Origin: Branchipolynoe longqiensis
Lineage: Eukaryota; Annelida; Polychaeta; Phyllodocida; Polynoidae
Direction of reading: 5' to 3'
Length of the DNA: 64,000 nucleotides
NCBI GenBank assembly: GCA_030323885.1
Contig: CM059193.1
Span: 93,922,852 to 93,986,851, forward strand
The notes under the pieces were generated by a model. The model was not told where the DNA came from. It was given only the letters and a program-made list of their open reading frames with translations, and ran no database searches. The translations under genes and the position numbers were made by a program. Below, one piece after another: positions 1 to 11,425 of the stretch (within the stretch, counting starts at the first letter, position 1; every line of letters begins with the position of its first letter).

Positions 1-180
1 GCCGGGTCAAACCAATGACTTAAAAATTGATACTTGTCACTACCTAGCCTGGCGATCGACATTACTAGGATAGGGCAAGGAGCAGTGGAATGAGGAAGAC
101 CAATTGTCCGTGATTGAAATTTTCCCTGCTTAATCAACTAATGTACAACAACAAAAACACAACAAAAAACCCACACAAAA
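1..180 (+). repeat. SINE-B, 5' end cut by window edge
   Basis: The copy begins within the tRNA-like B-box region (GTCAAACCAATGACTT follows). It continues through the body ACTTGTCACTACCTAGCCTGG-like segment and the B-type tail GCAGTGGAATGAGGAAGACC, ending in an A/C-rich CAACAACAAAAAC tail. The same tail recurs at 34.8-35.0 kb and, inverted, at 10.2 kb. Confidence 0.85.
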
Positions 181-1090
181 AAACATTTTTCTGCGCTAAA
201 TTCAAGGGTTTCCAACTGAGCCTAAAGTCCGGAGGGTTGGCGGCCCTGTCGTACCGACGCTGCCTGTGACTGGGTCGGGTGTGGGGGAGGGGGAGAGGGA
301 GGGGGTGTGGGGGTGTGTCTGATTCCCTCGTGGGTGGACATGTTGAAGTGGGTGGAGTGGAGATGGCTGCGGGCGTTGGTGATATCAGTGGTGCTGATTG
401 TAGCGCGGGCATGCGCAGATAGTGGAGGTGGCTCCTGGAGGTTGTGAGGGGAAGTGTGTGTGTGGGGGGATGTGTGTGTGAGGGGGGGGGGGGTTGATAG
501 CAGGGGTCGGTGGGAGATTTTCGTGGAGGTTGAAAGGAGGAATTGTGTGATAACATCTGGATTTACCGAGGAGCCTACAGCCAGTACCCATAAGTACTAA
601 TGTACCCATATGTACTAATATAAGTTATGTACCCATACGTACTAACAAATACTTAGAGATACCCATATATACTCAGTAAATGGGTTTTAAACTTTCAAAA
701 TAATTTAAATTGCAGAATTTAACCTGATTGACCTTTTCGACCTAGGGCAAACTATATACGCATAGAAAGCTTGGGTTATTGCGCTTCTTCTGGTACCATC
801 CCTGACTTTCTCCGAGGTAGTGCAAGGAGGCGCGACCCCATTAAAGATACCCTGTTTTCAGAGTTGTTTTCATTTACACTAGTAATGAAGGAATATTACC
901 TAAATACACTCATCATACAAATGGATTTTACATAAATAGAAATTTACTATATATTCAATCCAACAACAACATCGCATAGAACAAATGTTGATCTTCTAGG
1001 CTATGCAATTTCATCAAAATCAAATACATACAGAAATAGTTACAAGCATGTGAATATTGATGAAAAAAAGCACCATTCCTGGACTTTTTC
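181..1090. other. non-genic: G/T-rich tracts, degenerate minisatellite prelude, unique sequence
   Basis: Positions 270-320 and 420-495 are G/T-rich simple sequence. Positions 579-690 hold a degraded form of the TACCCATAxxTACT minisatellite that becomes regular at 1095. The remainder (690-1090) is AT-rich with no recognisable gene or repeat. Confidence 0.6.
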
Positions 1091-1094
1091 ATGC

Positions 1095-1457
1095 CGCTGC
1101 CAGTATCTACTCATAGGTAACCACATATACCCATATATACTCATAGGTAACCATAGATACCCCTAGATACTCATAGGTAACCACAGATACCCATAGATAC
1201 GCATAGGTAACCACAGATACCCATATATACTCATAGGTAACCACAGATACCCATATATACTCATAGGTAACCACAGATACCCATAGATACGCATAGGTAA
1301 CCACAGATACCCATATATACTCATAGGTAACCACATATACACATATATACTCATAGGTAACCATAGATACCCCTAGATACTCATAGGTAACCACAGATAC
1401 CCATATATACTCATAGGTAACCACATATACCCATATATACTCATAGGTAACCACATA
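1095..1457. repeat. 30-bp minisatellite, left part
   Basis: About 12 near-perfect 30-bp units with core CATAGGTAACCACAGATACC and a variable ATAxATAC part. The unit length is a multiple of three, so long artefactual reading frames run through it. The array resumes at 2477 after the R1 insertion. Confidence 0.95.
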
Positions 1458-2476
1458 TAAAAACACGGGTCTCTGCCGCTGTGAGAACCCTATGTGATTA
1501 CAATACTCTCCCCCTTCATTCAACCTGTGATGCAATTTAGCCTGATCAATTTAACCATGTCTATAAAGAGGAAGGAAAACTAGTCACAAGGATGAACAGT
1601 GAATAAGTTGTGCTTTATTGGCAGCAACTCCTGTCATCCCCCATTCATGTGACCTAGCACCTGTACTCCTCCTATACTGCCCACACTATGTCTCATAGTC
1701 TTTTAGCCTGTATGTTGAACCAGTGCCCACAACCCATGGGACAGGAGTCCTATGGCTGTGGATACACTCAATTAGAATAGCTGAATTTTGATAGCATCAG
1801 ACAGAGTGTCTGGGGTCCTGCTCAGAAGTTGGTCTGTCTCACTCAAGAGCCAGGATGAGAGTGATTTTCCTTCAGTGTGTCTGAAGCAAACTCATGAATA
1901 ATTAATTAGCTGAGACTAGTGTGTGGGTCAGGATAGGCCAAGAGAGTCAGGTGACCAGACCTTCCCCAACCAGCCAATGAGACACCTCCCCACAGACTGG
2001 GTGGGTGACCACCCCATTAGGGGCTGTCACTCAAGCCATCTGCAGGTGGTGCACTCTATACATATGCTAATGAGGCTGGTGGGTCAGTCGGTGGTCTTGG
2101 GTGGACAGGATGTTGCAACAGTTACAGATTTATATATAGTAAAATCTTTCTTTTCCTCTTTTGTATTCTTTATGAACACCAAGAGAACATTTCAACCATC
2201 ATGTACTGTTTCTTACAAAGGAACTCTTTTCATTAACTCCAAACATCATATATAACAGATAGTTTACTCTATTCAGCATCATGTACATTTCCATCAACTC
2301 CACTCTTAGTAGATAACATATAGTTTACCTCACTCAGTATCATGTACAATGGGAGTGGACTTTTGTTGACTTTAGTTTACTTTTAGTTTACATACTATCA
2401 GTCCCACTCCAGCATCCAAGAATAATAATGCTCTCTGCCAATATATAATTCTTAACCGAAAATCCGCATATTTTTA
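1458..2476 (+). mobile_element. R1 dispersed repeat, copy 1 (about 1.02 kb)
   Basis: Collinear with 9059-10075 over its whole length; for example both copies carry TTGGCAGCAACTCCTGTCAT and CATATAACAGATAG. It interrupts the 30-bp minisatellite. The left edge reads TAAAAACACGG and the right edge, reverse-complemented, TAAAAATATGCGG, a weak 13-bp inverted repeat. CACATA/CACAGA flank it as an imperfect possible target duplication. It has no coding capacity. It could be a non-autonomous DNA element or a solo LTR; the edges do not decide. Confidence 0.7.
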
Positions 2477-2870
2477 CACACAGATACCCATAGATATGCA
2501 TAGGTAATCACAGATACCCATAGATATGCATAGGTAACCACATATACCCATAGATATGCATAGGTAATCACAGATACCCATATATACATATAGGTAACCA
2601 CAGTTACCCATAGATACGCATAGGTAATCACAGATACCCATATATACTGATAGGTAACCACAGATACCCATAGATACGCATAGGTAATCACACATACCCA
2701 TATATACTCATAGATAACCACAGATACCCATATGTACTCATAGGTAATCACAGATACCCATACCCATATAGATACCCATAAGTACCCATATATACTCATA
2801 GGTTCCCATAACTACACATAGGTAATCGTAGAAACCCATGAGTTCCCATAGGTACCCATATATGCCCTGA
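2477..2870. repeat. 30-bp minisatellite, right part
   Basis: Continuation of the 1095-1457 array with the same unit, here often GGTAATCACAGATACCCATA. It decays after about 2760 into shorter TACCCATA-type pieces. Confidence 0.9.
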
Positions 2871-2880
2871 TGTTTCATTG

Positions 2881-3180
2881 GGCCGGTTTTCCCATGTGGG
2901 GGTCGTGGGTTTGAACCCGAATCAAGTCAAACCAATGACTTACTAAGTTTATACTTGTCGCTTCCTAGCTTGGCGCTCGGCATAAATAGGATAAGCCAAC
3001 GACTGGTTTGTTGTTGAGTATCAGGATAATCTGACTGGCTGGCATATCAGGTCATGGCCCTGGCAGTCTGGTCACGCATTTGGTCAGCACTATAAAGTCG
3101 CCATGAGTGCGCATTATCACAAGTCGGTACATGCCCTAAGATGACCTTAATTCTTGCTAGGATACCCAACAAACAAACTT
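2881..3180 (+). repeat. SINE-A, degraded head
   Basis: The tRNA-like head is worn (GTGGGTTTGAACCCGA as B box), but the body and tail are clear: GGCGCTCGGCATAAATAGGA, TCAGGATAATCTGACTG, GCACTATAAAGTCGCCATGA, and a CAAACAAACTT end. Confidence 0.85.
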
Positions 3181-3242
3181 AATGTGGTTCTTGATTTGTC
3201 CAGAAGCACAGTGGAGTTGGACGCAAACACTCACCTGATAAC

Positions 3243-3585
3243 ACCGGGCGCCGTAACCGAATCGGTAGAGCGCGTGCCTCGCGTGCGGGAGATCAGGAGT
3301 TTGGTTCCCGGTGGGAGTCAACCCAATGACTTACCAAATTGATACTTGTCGCTTCATAGCCTGGTGCTCAGCATTAATAGGATAGGGCAAGGACTGGTTA
3401 GCTCAGTGTCAGGATAATGTGACTGAGTGGGAGATTGGGTCATGGTGCAGGCGGCCTGATTTCCCAGTGGGGCAGCACTATAAAAGTCACCCTGAGTGCG
3501 CACTGTCACAAGTCGGTGCCTGTCCTGATATGACCTTAGATGTTGCCAGGACATAAAACTCCCAACATCCAACCAACAAACCTCA
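3243..3585 (+). repeat. SINE-A, full length
   Basis: Head CCGGGCGCCGTAACCGAATC carries an A-box-like segment; GGAGTTTGGTTCCCGG is the B box. The standard body and tail follow (TTGCCAGGACATAAAACTCC) with a CCAACCAACAAACC end. Confidence 0.92.
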
Positions 3586-3589
3586 CCTT

Positions 3590-3935
3590 ACGACTCGACT
3601 CACTGCATCCCTTCTGTCAAAACACCGGGGCATCTGCTTGGTGACCTTGCTTTGACCTTGGAGTGACACCGCCGTGACCTTCACCTCCCATCTAAAGGTC
3701 ACCGATCCATTGCGAGCCCTGACGAGTGTCCCTCATGAACACGTGACCATTCAGACGCGCGGCGATAAATACCGGCATGTTAATTAAATATTAATAAGTC
3801 ACTAATTGCGTGGATTTACTGGTTTCCTCTTTCCCACGACCACTTCCGGCGGAAGTCGACTCACCACACGCACTTCCGGGTCACGGTTTCAGTTTGACCC
3901 CTGACTGTAGCCGGTTGGGGAACTCCTTACATCCG
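3590..3935. promoter_or_regulatory. candidate cis-regulatory block (nuclear-receptor, homeodomain and ETS motifs)
   Basis: Unique sequence between SINEs. It contains two TGACCT half-sites spaced by 5 (3642-3647, 3653-3658; DR5), further half-sites at 3675-3680 and, inverted, 3696-3701, a CACGTG at about 3740, TTAATTAA at about 3780, a perfect ETS palindrome ACTTCCGGCGGAAGT at 3842-3856 and a second CACTTCCGGG at 3871. Motif matching only; there is no evidence of activity. Confidence 0.35.
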
Positions 3936-3939
3936 CTTA

Positions 3940-4056
3940 GGTTGGTTGTTGGAGTTTCACGTCTTGGCAACATCTAAGGTCATATCAAGACGGGTATCGA
4001 CTTGTGACAGTGCGCACTCATGGCGACTTTATAGTGCTGCCCCACTGGGAGACCAA
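3940..4056 (-). repeat. SINE-A 3' fragment
   Basis: Reverse-strand tail only: TTGGTTGTTGGAGTTTCACG through the GCGACTTTATAGTGCTGCCC segment, then truncated at GGGAGACCA. Confidence 0.85.
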
Positions 4057-4164
4057 ATAAAAAAGGCCGTAGAAAGTAGAAGGCGGCCCAAAGTATAACA
4101 ATCGATAGAAAGCTCAATTTGAAAATTTACAAGCGCTCGTTGATTAATCAGAAAGAACAACAAC

Positions 4165-4208
4165 TGGACATTTGGTCTTCCTCATTCCACTGCTCCTCGC
4201 CTTATCCT
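4165..4208 (-). repeat. SINE-B fragment
   Basis: Reverse complement of the B-type tail: GGTCTTCCTCATTCCACTGC followed by TCCTCGCCTTATCC. Confidence 0.7.
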
Positions 4209-4212
4209 TTTG

Positions 4213-4325
4213 TCGTCTAGGTGATGAAAATGGGTAAAATTGTGCCTAGAGCAGGATTCGAACCCACACTTCTTGCTATTCCGGGACTAGCGTTCTAACC
4301 ACAACACTACCGATGCTCCCTGATG
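4213..4325 (-). repeat. SINE-D (short tRNA-like repeat)
   Basis: Reads on the minus strand as a tRNA-like unit with B box GGGTTCGAATCCTGCTCTAG, and reversed CTAGGTGATGAAAATGGG. A second copy lies at 35233-35345. The head resembles a tRNA, but the downstream GCCTAGAGCA segment shared by both copies shows it is a SINE and not a tRNA gene. Confidence 0.75.
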
Positions 4326-4345
4326 CAATCACTCTCTATAAAACC

Positions 4346-4475
4346 AGACGGGATGGCCGAATGAGTTGAGCATCCGTCTCCCGTGTTGATAGATAGTGGG
4401 ATTCGAACCCACGGGGTCGAACCCTCGTCGAATCAAACCAATGACTTAAACATGTATACTTGCCGCGTCCTAGAC
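4346..4475 (+). repeat. SINE-B, 3'-truncated
   Basis: Head GGGATGGCCGAATGAGTTGA with CCGTCTCCCGTGTTG and a partly duplicated B-box region, then CAAACCAATGACTTAAA. It stops at CCTAGACA. Confidence 0.8.
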
Positions 4476-4489
4476 AACCAACTTTCAGG

Positions 4490-5150
4490 ATTTCTTTTTT
4501 ATTGTGTGGCCGTGTTGGGGAGGTTGGGCGATGGTTGGGGTGCAGGTCAGAGGTTTCACTCTGCTATATTTCATGGGGGGTTTCTGAAGGTGGTGAGGGG
4601 GGGGGAGCTGGTAGGGGGGGGGGGGGTTGGCGTGAGACTGGGGTAAAACTCGGGTGACAGAATCAAACAGGACGGTGAGCTTTGGGTAAAACGCACCCAA
4701 ATCCTGCACTCCTCTCGTGGGAAATCCGTGGTGGAGTGCCCAAGGACTGGGGGGTGTGGGGCGGGTGGGGGAGGAGGGTGGGTGAAGGGTGGGGTGTGGT
4801 GAGGGGGTAGTTTGTGGTGAGGAGTGAGGGAGGGGGGAGGGGGAAAGTGGGAGGGGGGGTGAAGGGTGGGGGGGGGGGTGGAAGAGAGGGGAGGAAAGGG
4901 GGGTGGAAGAGGGAGGACAAAAAATAGGGGGTGGGGGATGGGAGGAAATGGGGAGGGGGGGGGAAGGGGGGGAGGGAGCTGGAGGAAAAGGGGAGGGGGA
5001 AATTGGGGGTGGAAGAGGGGGGAGGGGGAGGGTGTGGAGAAGAATGGAGCGTTTGAGCTGGTGGGAAGAGGACAGTTTTGCAATGTCATTGTGTGCGTGT
5101 GAGGGAGAGGGGGGGGGGGTCACAGGGAGGGAGGGGGGGGGGTATTTGTG
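4490..5150. repeat. G-rich strand-asymmetric low-complexity block
   Basis: Long GGGGGAGG/GGTGGG/GGAAAG runs on the plus strand. The apparent proline- and serine-rich frames on the minus strand are translations of this simple sequence. Potential G-quadruplex or triplex former. Confidence 0.9.
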
Positions 5151-5523
5151 GGCTTGAAAATTGCTGAGTCATTAGGTCTGACGCGTGGCGGCAATAATCC
5201 AATGATGAGGCGGACTAGTGTGGATTAACAAAGCGTTAGCCTGGGGCAGCTGGAGGCGGGGGGCGAGGGGCGGGGTGCGGGGGAGACACAGGAGGCGAGT
5301 GGGAGGTGTGGGGGGGGGGGGGGCGACAGGGCGATCAGGCTGCACCTGTTACGGCAACCCCTTCAGGGCCCGAGCTGAACTTCGCTTGTTTCTGTTTAGT
5401 TTTTGTGTTTTGTTGTTGAGTGTTTTCTTTGCTGTGAATGACGTGTTTTCAGGGCCCGGGCTTTGTCATCCTGGCTTTAGAAGCAAATGCAGTTATAAAC
5501 CAAATGAGATCTGTAATCAAGTT
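5151..5523. other. unassigned sequence, partly G-rich
   Basis: Contains another GGGGCGAGGGGCGGGG-type patch (5240-5335), then T-rich unique sequence. No gene seen. Confidence 0.5.
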
Positions 5524-5812
5524 TGTTTCTTGGAGTTTTACGTCCTGGCAATGACTAAGGTCATATCAGGACGGGTACTGACTTGTAACGGTGTGCATTC
5601 ATTGCGACTTCATAGTGCTGCCCCACTGGGAAATCAGGCTGCGGGCACCATGTTCCCGATATCCCACCCATTAACATTATCCTGATGCTGTGCTAACCAG
5701 TCCTTCCCGCAACCTATTAATGCTGAGTGCCGACAGGTATCAATTTGATAAGTCATTGGTTTGACTCGACCGGGAACTGAACTCCCGATCTCCCGCACGC
5801 GAGGTTGCTAGC
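5524..5812 (-). repeat. SINE-A
   Basis: Inverted copy: TTGGAGTTTTACGTCCTGGC at the left, GACTCGACCGGGAACTGAAC near the head, which ends in TCTCCCGCACGCGAGG. Confidence 0.9.
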
Positions 5813-5999
5813 GTGGGGGTACAGGAGGGGATCCGGCCGTGGAGGGGGGGGGGGTGCTGAAAACACTTTGGTCCAATTTTCAATGGTGCAGCTTGTTGGT
5901 AGCCATGCAGGGTTATAGATTGTTGATTATTGGGTATTAACTATTTGTCTGTGACGACACAGCTATGGTTGCCTCGTGGACAGTCGACGTCAGTTGGGG

Positions 6000-6333
6000 G
6001 AGCGGGACGTAGCTCAGGCGGTAGAGTGTCCACCTGTGAAGGGGTCAGTCATCCGATCGATCCTGCTTAATGGACCCATTTGCAGTTTGGGTTATTTTCC
6101 ATTCCAACCAGGTGTCCACAACTGGTTCATCAAAGGCTGTGGTATGTGCTGTGTTGTCTGTGGGAAAGTGCATATAGAAGACCCTTTTGCTGCTTAGCGG
6201 AATTAGTAGCCTATGTGACAGCAGCGGGTTTCCTCCAAAGAAATATGTCATGATGACCATATACTTGACGTCCCAATAGCTGATGATACAAAAAGCAATC
6301 TCCTCTAGAGACGTCATTAAATAAAACAAGCTT
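6000..6333 (+). repeat. SINE-C, full length (molluscan-type tRNA SINE)
   Basis: Head GCGGGACGTAGCTCAGGCGG carries the tRNA A box. The body includes GTTATTTTCCATTCCAACCA, GGGAAAGTGCATATAGAAGA and GTTTCCTCCAAAGAAATATG. It ends TCTAGAGACGTCATTAAATA. The conserved interior and TTAAATAAAAC end are typical of a SINE I associate with molluscs. Confidence 0.92.
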
Positions 6334-6754
6334 TACGGTCAGTCGCACCAGAGGATTTTATATACAAACTTAAAAGCCGCACATTGCTTGACACTGAGGA
6401 GGGCTACTTGGTGTAAGTAAGGCTTTGGACAAATAAAAAGACAAATTTTAGTGAGTAAATAATTCACCGGAATACACAAAAGCTTTTAAATATAACTATC
6501 GCAATCGATTTGAGATCATCGTAAGACAGCAGGTCATATAACAAATACATGCTTTCTATTTCCAACTCTTAAACATCCAGCACTCATTACATTAGACGGC
6601 CGTCGTGGAGGTGATGGATGATACCGACATCGTGGACATGACTGATATGGATTTTGCCAACATTGTGGTCATTGCCGACATCATAGTCCTAATTATAGTC
6701 CAAAACATTGTCGTATTCACCGCCATTTAAGACTATCTTGTCAGAATTTTGTGC
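6334..6754. other. unassigned AT-rich sequence
   Basis: No coding signal. 6600-6730 has an imperfect trinucleotide-like pattern (GACATCGTGGACATGAC, ACATTGTGGTCATTGCC) reminiscent of the ATT/GACAT pattern at 35.42-35.59 kb. Confidence 0.4.
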
Positions 6755-8582
6755 AAACACAAAAACACACACACATTCACTTTTATTTATATAGATAGAT
6801 ACACACACATTCACTTTTGTTTATATAGATAGATACACACACATTCATTTGTATTCATATGGGTAGATACACACACATTCACTTGTATTCATATAGATAG
6901 ATACACACACATTCACTTGTATTCATATATATACACACATTTACTTGTATTCATATAGATAGATACACACACATTCACTTGTATTTATATAGATAGATAC
7001 ACACACATTCACTTGTATTCATATAGATAGATACACACATTCACTTGTAGTTATATAGATAGATACACACACATTCACTTGTATTCATATAGATAGATAC
7101 CCACATTAACTTGTATTCATATAGATAGATACACACACATTCACTTGTAGTTATATAGATAGACAGATAGATAGATAGACACACATTCACTTGTATTCAT
7201 ATAGATAGATACACACACATTCACTTGTACTCATATAGATAGATACACACATTCACTTGTATTCATATAGATAGATACACACACATTCACTTGTATTTAT
7301 ATAGATAGATACACACACATTCACTTGTATTCATATAGATAGATACACACACATTCACTTGTAGTTATATAGATAGATACACACACATTCACTTGTATTC
7401 ATATAGATAGATACACACACGTTCACTTGTATTTATATAGATATATACGCAAACAGATTCACTTGTATTCATATAGATAGATACACACACATTCACTTGT
7501 ATTCATATAGATAGATACACACATTCACTGGTAGTTATATAGATAGATACACACATATTCACTTGTAGTTATATAGCTAGATACACACACATTCACTTGT
7601 ATTCATATAGATAGATACACACATTCACTTGTAGTTATATAGATAGATACACACACATTCACTTGTATTCATATATATACACACATTCACTTGTATTCAT
7701 ATAGATAGATACACACACATTCACTTGTATTCATATAGATAGATACACACACATTCACTTGTATTCATATAGAGAGATACACACACATTCACTTGTATTC
7801 ATACAGATAGATACACACACATTCACTTGTATTCATATAGATAGATACACACACATTCACTTGTAGTCACATAGATAGATTCACACATTCACTTGTAGTC
7901 ATATAGATAGATACACACATTCACTTGTAGTTATATAGATAGATACACACATTCACTTGTAGTCATATAGATAGATACACACACATTCACTTGTATTCAT
8001 ATAGATAGATACACACACATTCACTTGTATTCATATAGATAGATACACACACATTCAGTTGTATTCATATGGATAGATACATACACATTCACTTGTAGTT
8101 ATATAGATAGATACACACACATTCACTTGTGGTCATATAGATACACACACATTCACTTGTATTCATATAGTAGATACACACACATTCACTTGTATTCATA
8201 TAGATAGATACACACACATTCACTTGTATTCATATAGATAGATACACACACATTCACTTGTAGTCATATAGATAGATACACACATTCACTTGTAGTTATA
8301 TAGATAAATACACACACATTCACTTGTAGTTATATAGCTAGATACACACACATTCACTTGTATTCATATAGTAGATACACACACATTCACTTGTAGTTAT
8401 ATAGATGGATACACACATTCACTTGTAGTTATATAGTAGATACACACATTCACTTGTAGTTATATAGATAGATACACACACATTCACTTGTAGTTATATA
8501 GATAGATACACACATTCACTTGTAGTTATATAGATAGATACACACATTCACTTGTAGTTATATAGATAGATACACACACACA
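6755..8582. repeat. 34-bp minisatellite, about 53 units
   Basis: Unit CACATTCACTTGTATTCATA plus TAGATAGATACACA. Variants alternate ATTCATA and AGTTATA in the middle and 30- or 34-bp lengths according to the number of CA and GATA steps. A composite of GATA and CA microsatellite motifs around a fixed CACTTGTA core. Confidence 0.97.
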
Positions 8583-8870
8583 CTGGACAGGGTGGCCGAA
8601 TCGCTAAGAGCGCCGGGTCTCTTTATGTGTGAAAGGTCATGGGTTCGAAACCTGATTAAATTAAACCATTGACTTACAAAGTATATGCATATCCCTACCT
8701 AGTTTGGCATTCGGCATTACAAGGATAGGGCAGGGACTAGTTTGCTCAATGCCAGGATAATGTGACTGAGTGGGATATCGGGTCACAGTCCTGGCAACCG
8801 GGTCTCCCAGTGGGACGTCACTATAAAGTCTTCATGAGTGTGCACTGTCAAAAGTCGATATTACAAATAA
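8583..8870 (+). repeat. SINE-A, abutting the 34-bp array
   Basis: Head CTGGACAGGGTGGCCGAATC with GGTCATGGGTTCGAAACC as B box. The body and tail are recognisable to GTGCACTGTCAAAAGTCG. Confidence 0.88.
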
Positions 8871-9058
8871 ACATTCAAGCAAATCCATTTCGGTATGAGG
8901 CAAGGTCTTGTCTCAGCTGATTCAGACCACATTCATGTGTGTGTCCTAACAGGGCTGGATTTGTGCATACCTGCATCCTGCGTGTGTGACACACTGGTCC
9001 CCGGTGTCAGTAGTTTACATAAATGTAAATTTGAACCAGGCATCTCTTTAATCAGCTC

Positions 9059-10075
9059 ATAAGAACACGGATGCTCTGCCGCTGTGAGCACCCTATATAA
9101 TTACAAAACTCTCCCCCTTCATTTCACCTGTGATGCAATCAGCCTAATCAATTTAACCATGTCTGGAATGAGGAAGGAAAACTAGTCACAATGATGAACA
9201 GTGAATAAGTTGTGCTTTATTGGCAGCAACTCCTGTCATCCCCGTTACATGTGACCTAGCACCTGCACTCCTCATATACTGCCCACACTATGTCTCATTG
9301 TCACTTTAGCCTGTATACTGAAGCAGTGCCCACAACCCATGGGACAGGAGTCCTATGGCTGTGGATACACTCAATTTGAATAGATGAATTTGGATAGCAT
9401 CAGACAGAGTGTCTGGGGTTCCTGCTCAAAAGTAGGTGTGTCTCACTCAAGAGCCAGGATGAGAGTGATTCTCTTCAGTGTCTCAGAAGCAGAAATTTGA
9501 ATAATTACTTAATTGAGACTAGTGTGGTCAGGATAGGCCAAGGGAGTCAGGTGACCGGACATTCCCCAGCCAGCCAATCAGACACGCCCCACAGACTGGG
9601 TGGGTGACCACCCCCAGTGGGGGCTGTCACTCAAACCAGCTGCAGGTGGTGCACTCTATACATATGCAAATTAGGCAGGTGGGTCAGTCAGTGGTCCTGG
9701 GTGGACAGGATGTTGCATACAGTTACAGATATGTATATAGATATATATAGTACCATTGTTCTTTCCCTCCAATTGTATTCTTTATGAACACAGAGAACAT
9801 TTCAATCATCATGTACTGTTTCTTGCAAAGGAACTCTTTTCATTAACTCCAAACATCATATATAACAGATAGTCTACACCACCCAGCATCATGTACATTT
9901 CCATCAACTCCACTCATAATCCACAACATATAGTTTACCTCACTCAGTATCATGTACCATGGGAGTGGGATCTTATTACTTTTAGTTTACACAACCTGAT
10001 TCCCACTCCGACATCGAAGAATAATAATGCTCTCTGCCAATATATAATTCTTACCGAAAATCCGTATATTTTTAC
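9059..10075 (+). mobile_element. R1 dispersed repeat, copy 2
   Basis: Second copy of the 1458-2476 repeat. The left edge is TAAGAACACGGATGC and the right edge, reverse-complemented, TAAAAATATACGGAT, again a weak inverted terminal match. No convincing target duplication was found. No coding capacity. Confidence 0.72.
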
Positions 10076-10195
10076 AAGCTGTTTACAACGATTATTGACC
10101 AGTGATAGAAATAAGGAATATTTGTCACTTGTCCATAGGACATATCTCGTGTGATTTTCACCTTTTTCTTTTTTTTTCTTCCTTTTTTTTTGGTA

Positions 10196-10418
10196 CATTA
10201 GTTGTTTAAGCGGGGGAAATTTCAATCATGGACGATTGGTCTTCCTCATTCCACTGCTCCTTGCCCTATCCTAATAATGCCGAGCGCCTGGCTTAGGAAG
10301 CGACAAGTATCAATTTTTAAGTCATTGGTTTCACTCGACCGGGGTTCGAACCCACGACCCCACGATCTACCAAACACGGGAGATGGATGCTCTAACTCAT
10401 TCCGCCATCCCATGTCCG
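10196..10418 (-). repeat. SINE-B, near full length
   Basis: Inverted: GGTCTTCCTCATTCCACTGC, then the body, then GTTCGAACCCACGACCCCAC and a head ending ACTCATTCCGCCATCCCATG. Confidence 0.9.
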
Positions 10419-10419
10419 T

Positions 10420-10749
10420 CTGAATTTTCACTTGTCCACAGGACTTACTTTTATTATCTCAGTCAACCTCCGTGTTTATGGGAATAAAACTACACAAATA
10501 AATCAAAACAACAAAACAAATGTCATAAATAATGTCAATTACATTTAAAGATTACAACGGAAAGGAAACAAAATCCCGAAATACATGTTTGTCAGCCCAA
10601 AGTTTTCACTTGTCCAACAGAAAAGCTCAAGCCAGATTCTGCTTGTCCGTGCCTACTCTCACTTGGGGCGGTCAAACAGACAACTCTTATTTCGAACGCT
10701 GTTAACATACTCAATATTTACATATTTACATAATATTTACATAGTTACA
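10420..10749. other. unassigned sequence with a repeated CACTTGTCCA word
   Basis: TTTTCACTTGTCCACAGGAC at about 10432 has relatives at about 10125 and about 10606. Otherwise unique and AT-rich. No gene seen. Confidence 0.4.
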
Positions 10750-11080
10750 ACTGGACGCGGTGGTCGAATAGGTAGAGCAGAGACTTCCCGTGCGGAAGGT
10801 TGTGAGTTCGAATCCCAGCTGAGTCAACCCAATGACTTATAAAATTGATAGTTGTTGCTGCCTATCTTCTCATTCAGCATTAATAGGATACGACAAGGAC
10901 TGGTTATCTCAATATTATCAGGATAATGTTACTGAGTGGGAAATCGGGTCATGGTGCTGGAGGCATGGTGTCTCAGTGGGGCAGCACTATAAAGTAACCA
11001 TGAATGAGCACTGTCACAATTCGCTACCCATCCTGATGTGACCTTAGATGTGGCTAGAACATAAAGCAACAATAAAAACA
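10750..11080 (+). repeat. SINE-A
   Basis: Head CTGGACGCGGTGGTCGAATA, B box GAGTTCGAATCCCAGC. The whole body runs to GATGTGGCTAGAACATAAAG and a CAATAAAAACAAAC end. Confidence 0.92.
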
Positions 11081-11425
11081 AACATAGTCACATAATATTT
11101 CCATGGCAAATCTGTGTTTTCGCAGAAAATCGCAGTCGGCTTGATATTAATAATCTCGACGTCTGAGGTAATACGAAGGTTGGCCCTTATTTGGTACGAG
11201 GCCTAATTATTGTATTGTTAGCCTTATTTACCTAAGTCTATATATAAGTCTGATTTTGTGTGTGTGTCGGGGCGGGGTAGACTTGTCTAAATACTGTACA
11301 TATCTCTTTACCCAGTGCACGTGGACGAGGTGACTCACAGACAGACCTGAATAGTTATCTATATTTAAAATGTAATGTAGATCTCAGTCTCTGACAGAAG
11401 CCTTAATTAATTTAACAATGCACGC
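11081..11425. other. unassigned sequence
   Basis: AT-rich and apparently unique. No repeat family or coding exon recognised. Confidence 0.4.

Noticed and set aside
1483..2478. R1 as a solo LTR starting TGTGAG and ending TTTTTACA
   Set aside because: Similarity between the two copies extends about 20 bp to the left of the TG, so these are not the true ends.
1107..2799. Tyr/Val/Trp repeat proteins
   Set aside because: 30-bp minisatellite in codon register; frames on the same strand overlap and are interrupted by R1.
4485..5123. 212-codon minus-strand proline/serine-rich frame
   Set aside because: Pure translation of G-rich simple sequence; overlapping frames exist on both strands and there is no domain.
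8590..8660. possible tRNA genes in the many TGGCCGAATC / GTTCGATTCC heads
   Set aside because: Each is followed by the same SINE body and lacks a proper acceptor stem and 3' end, so they are SINE heads.
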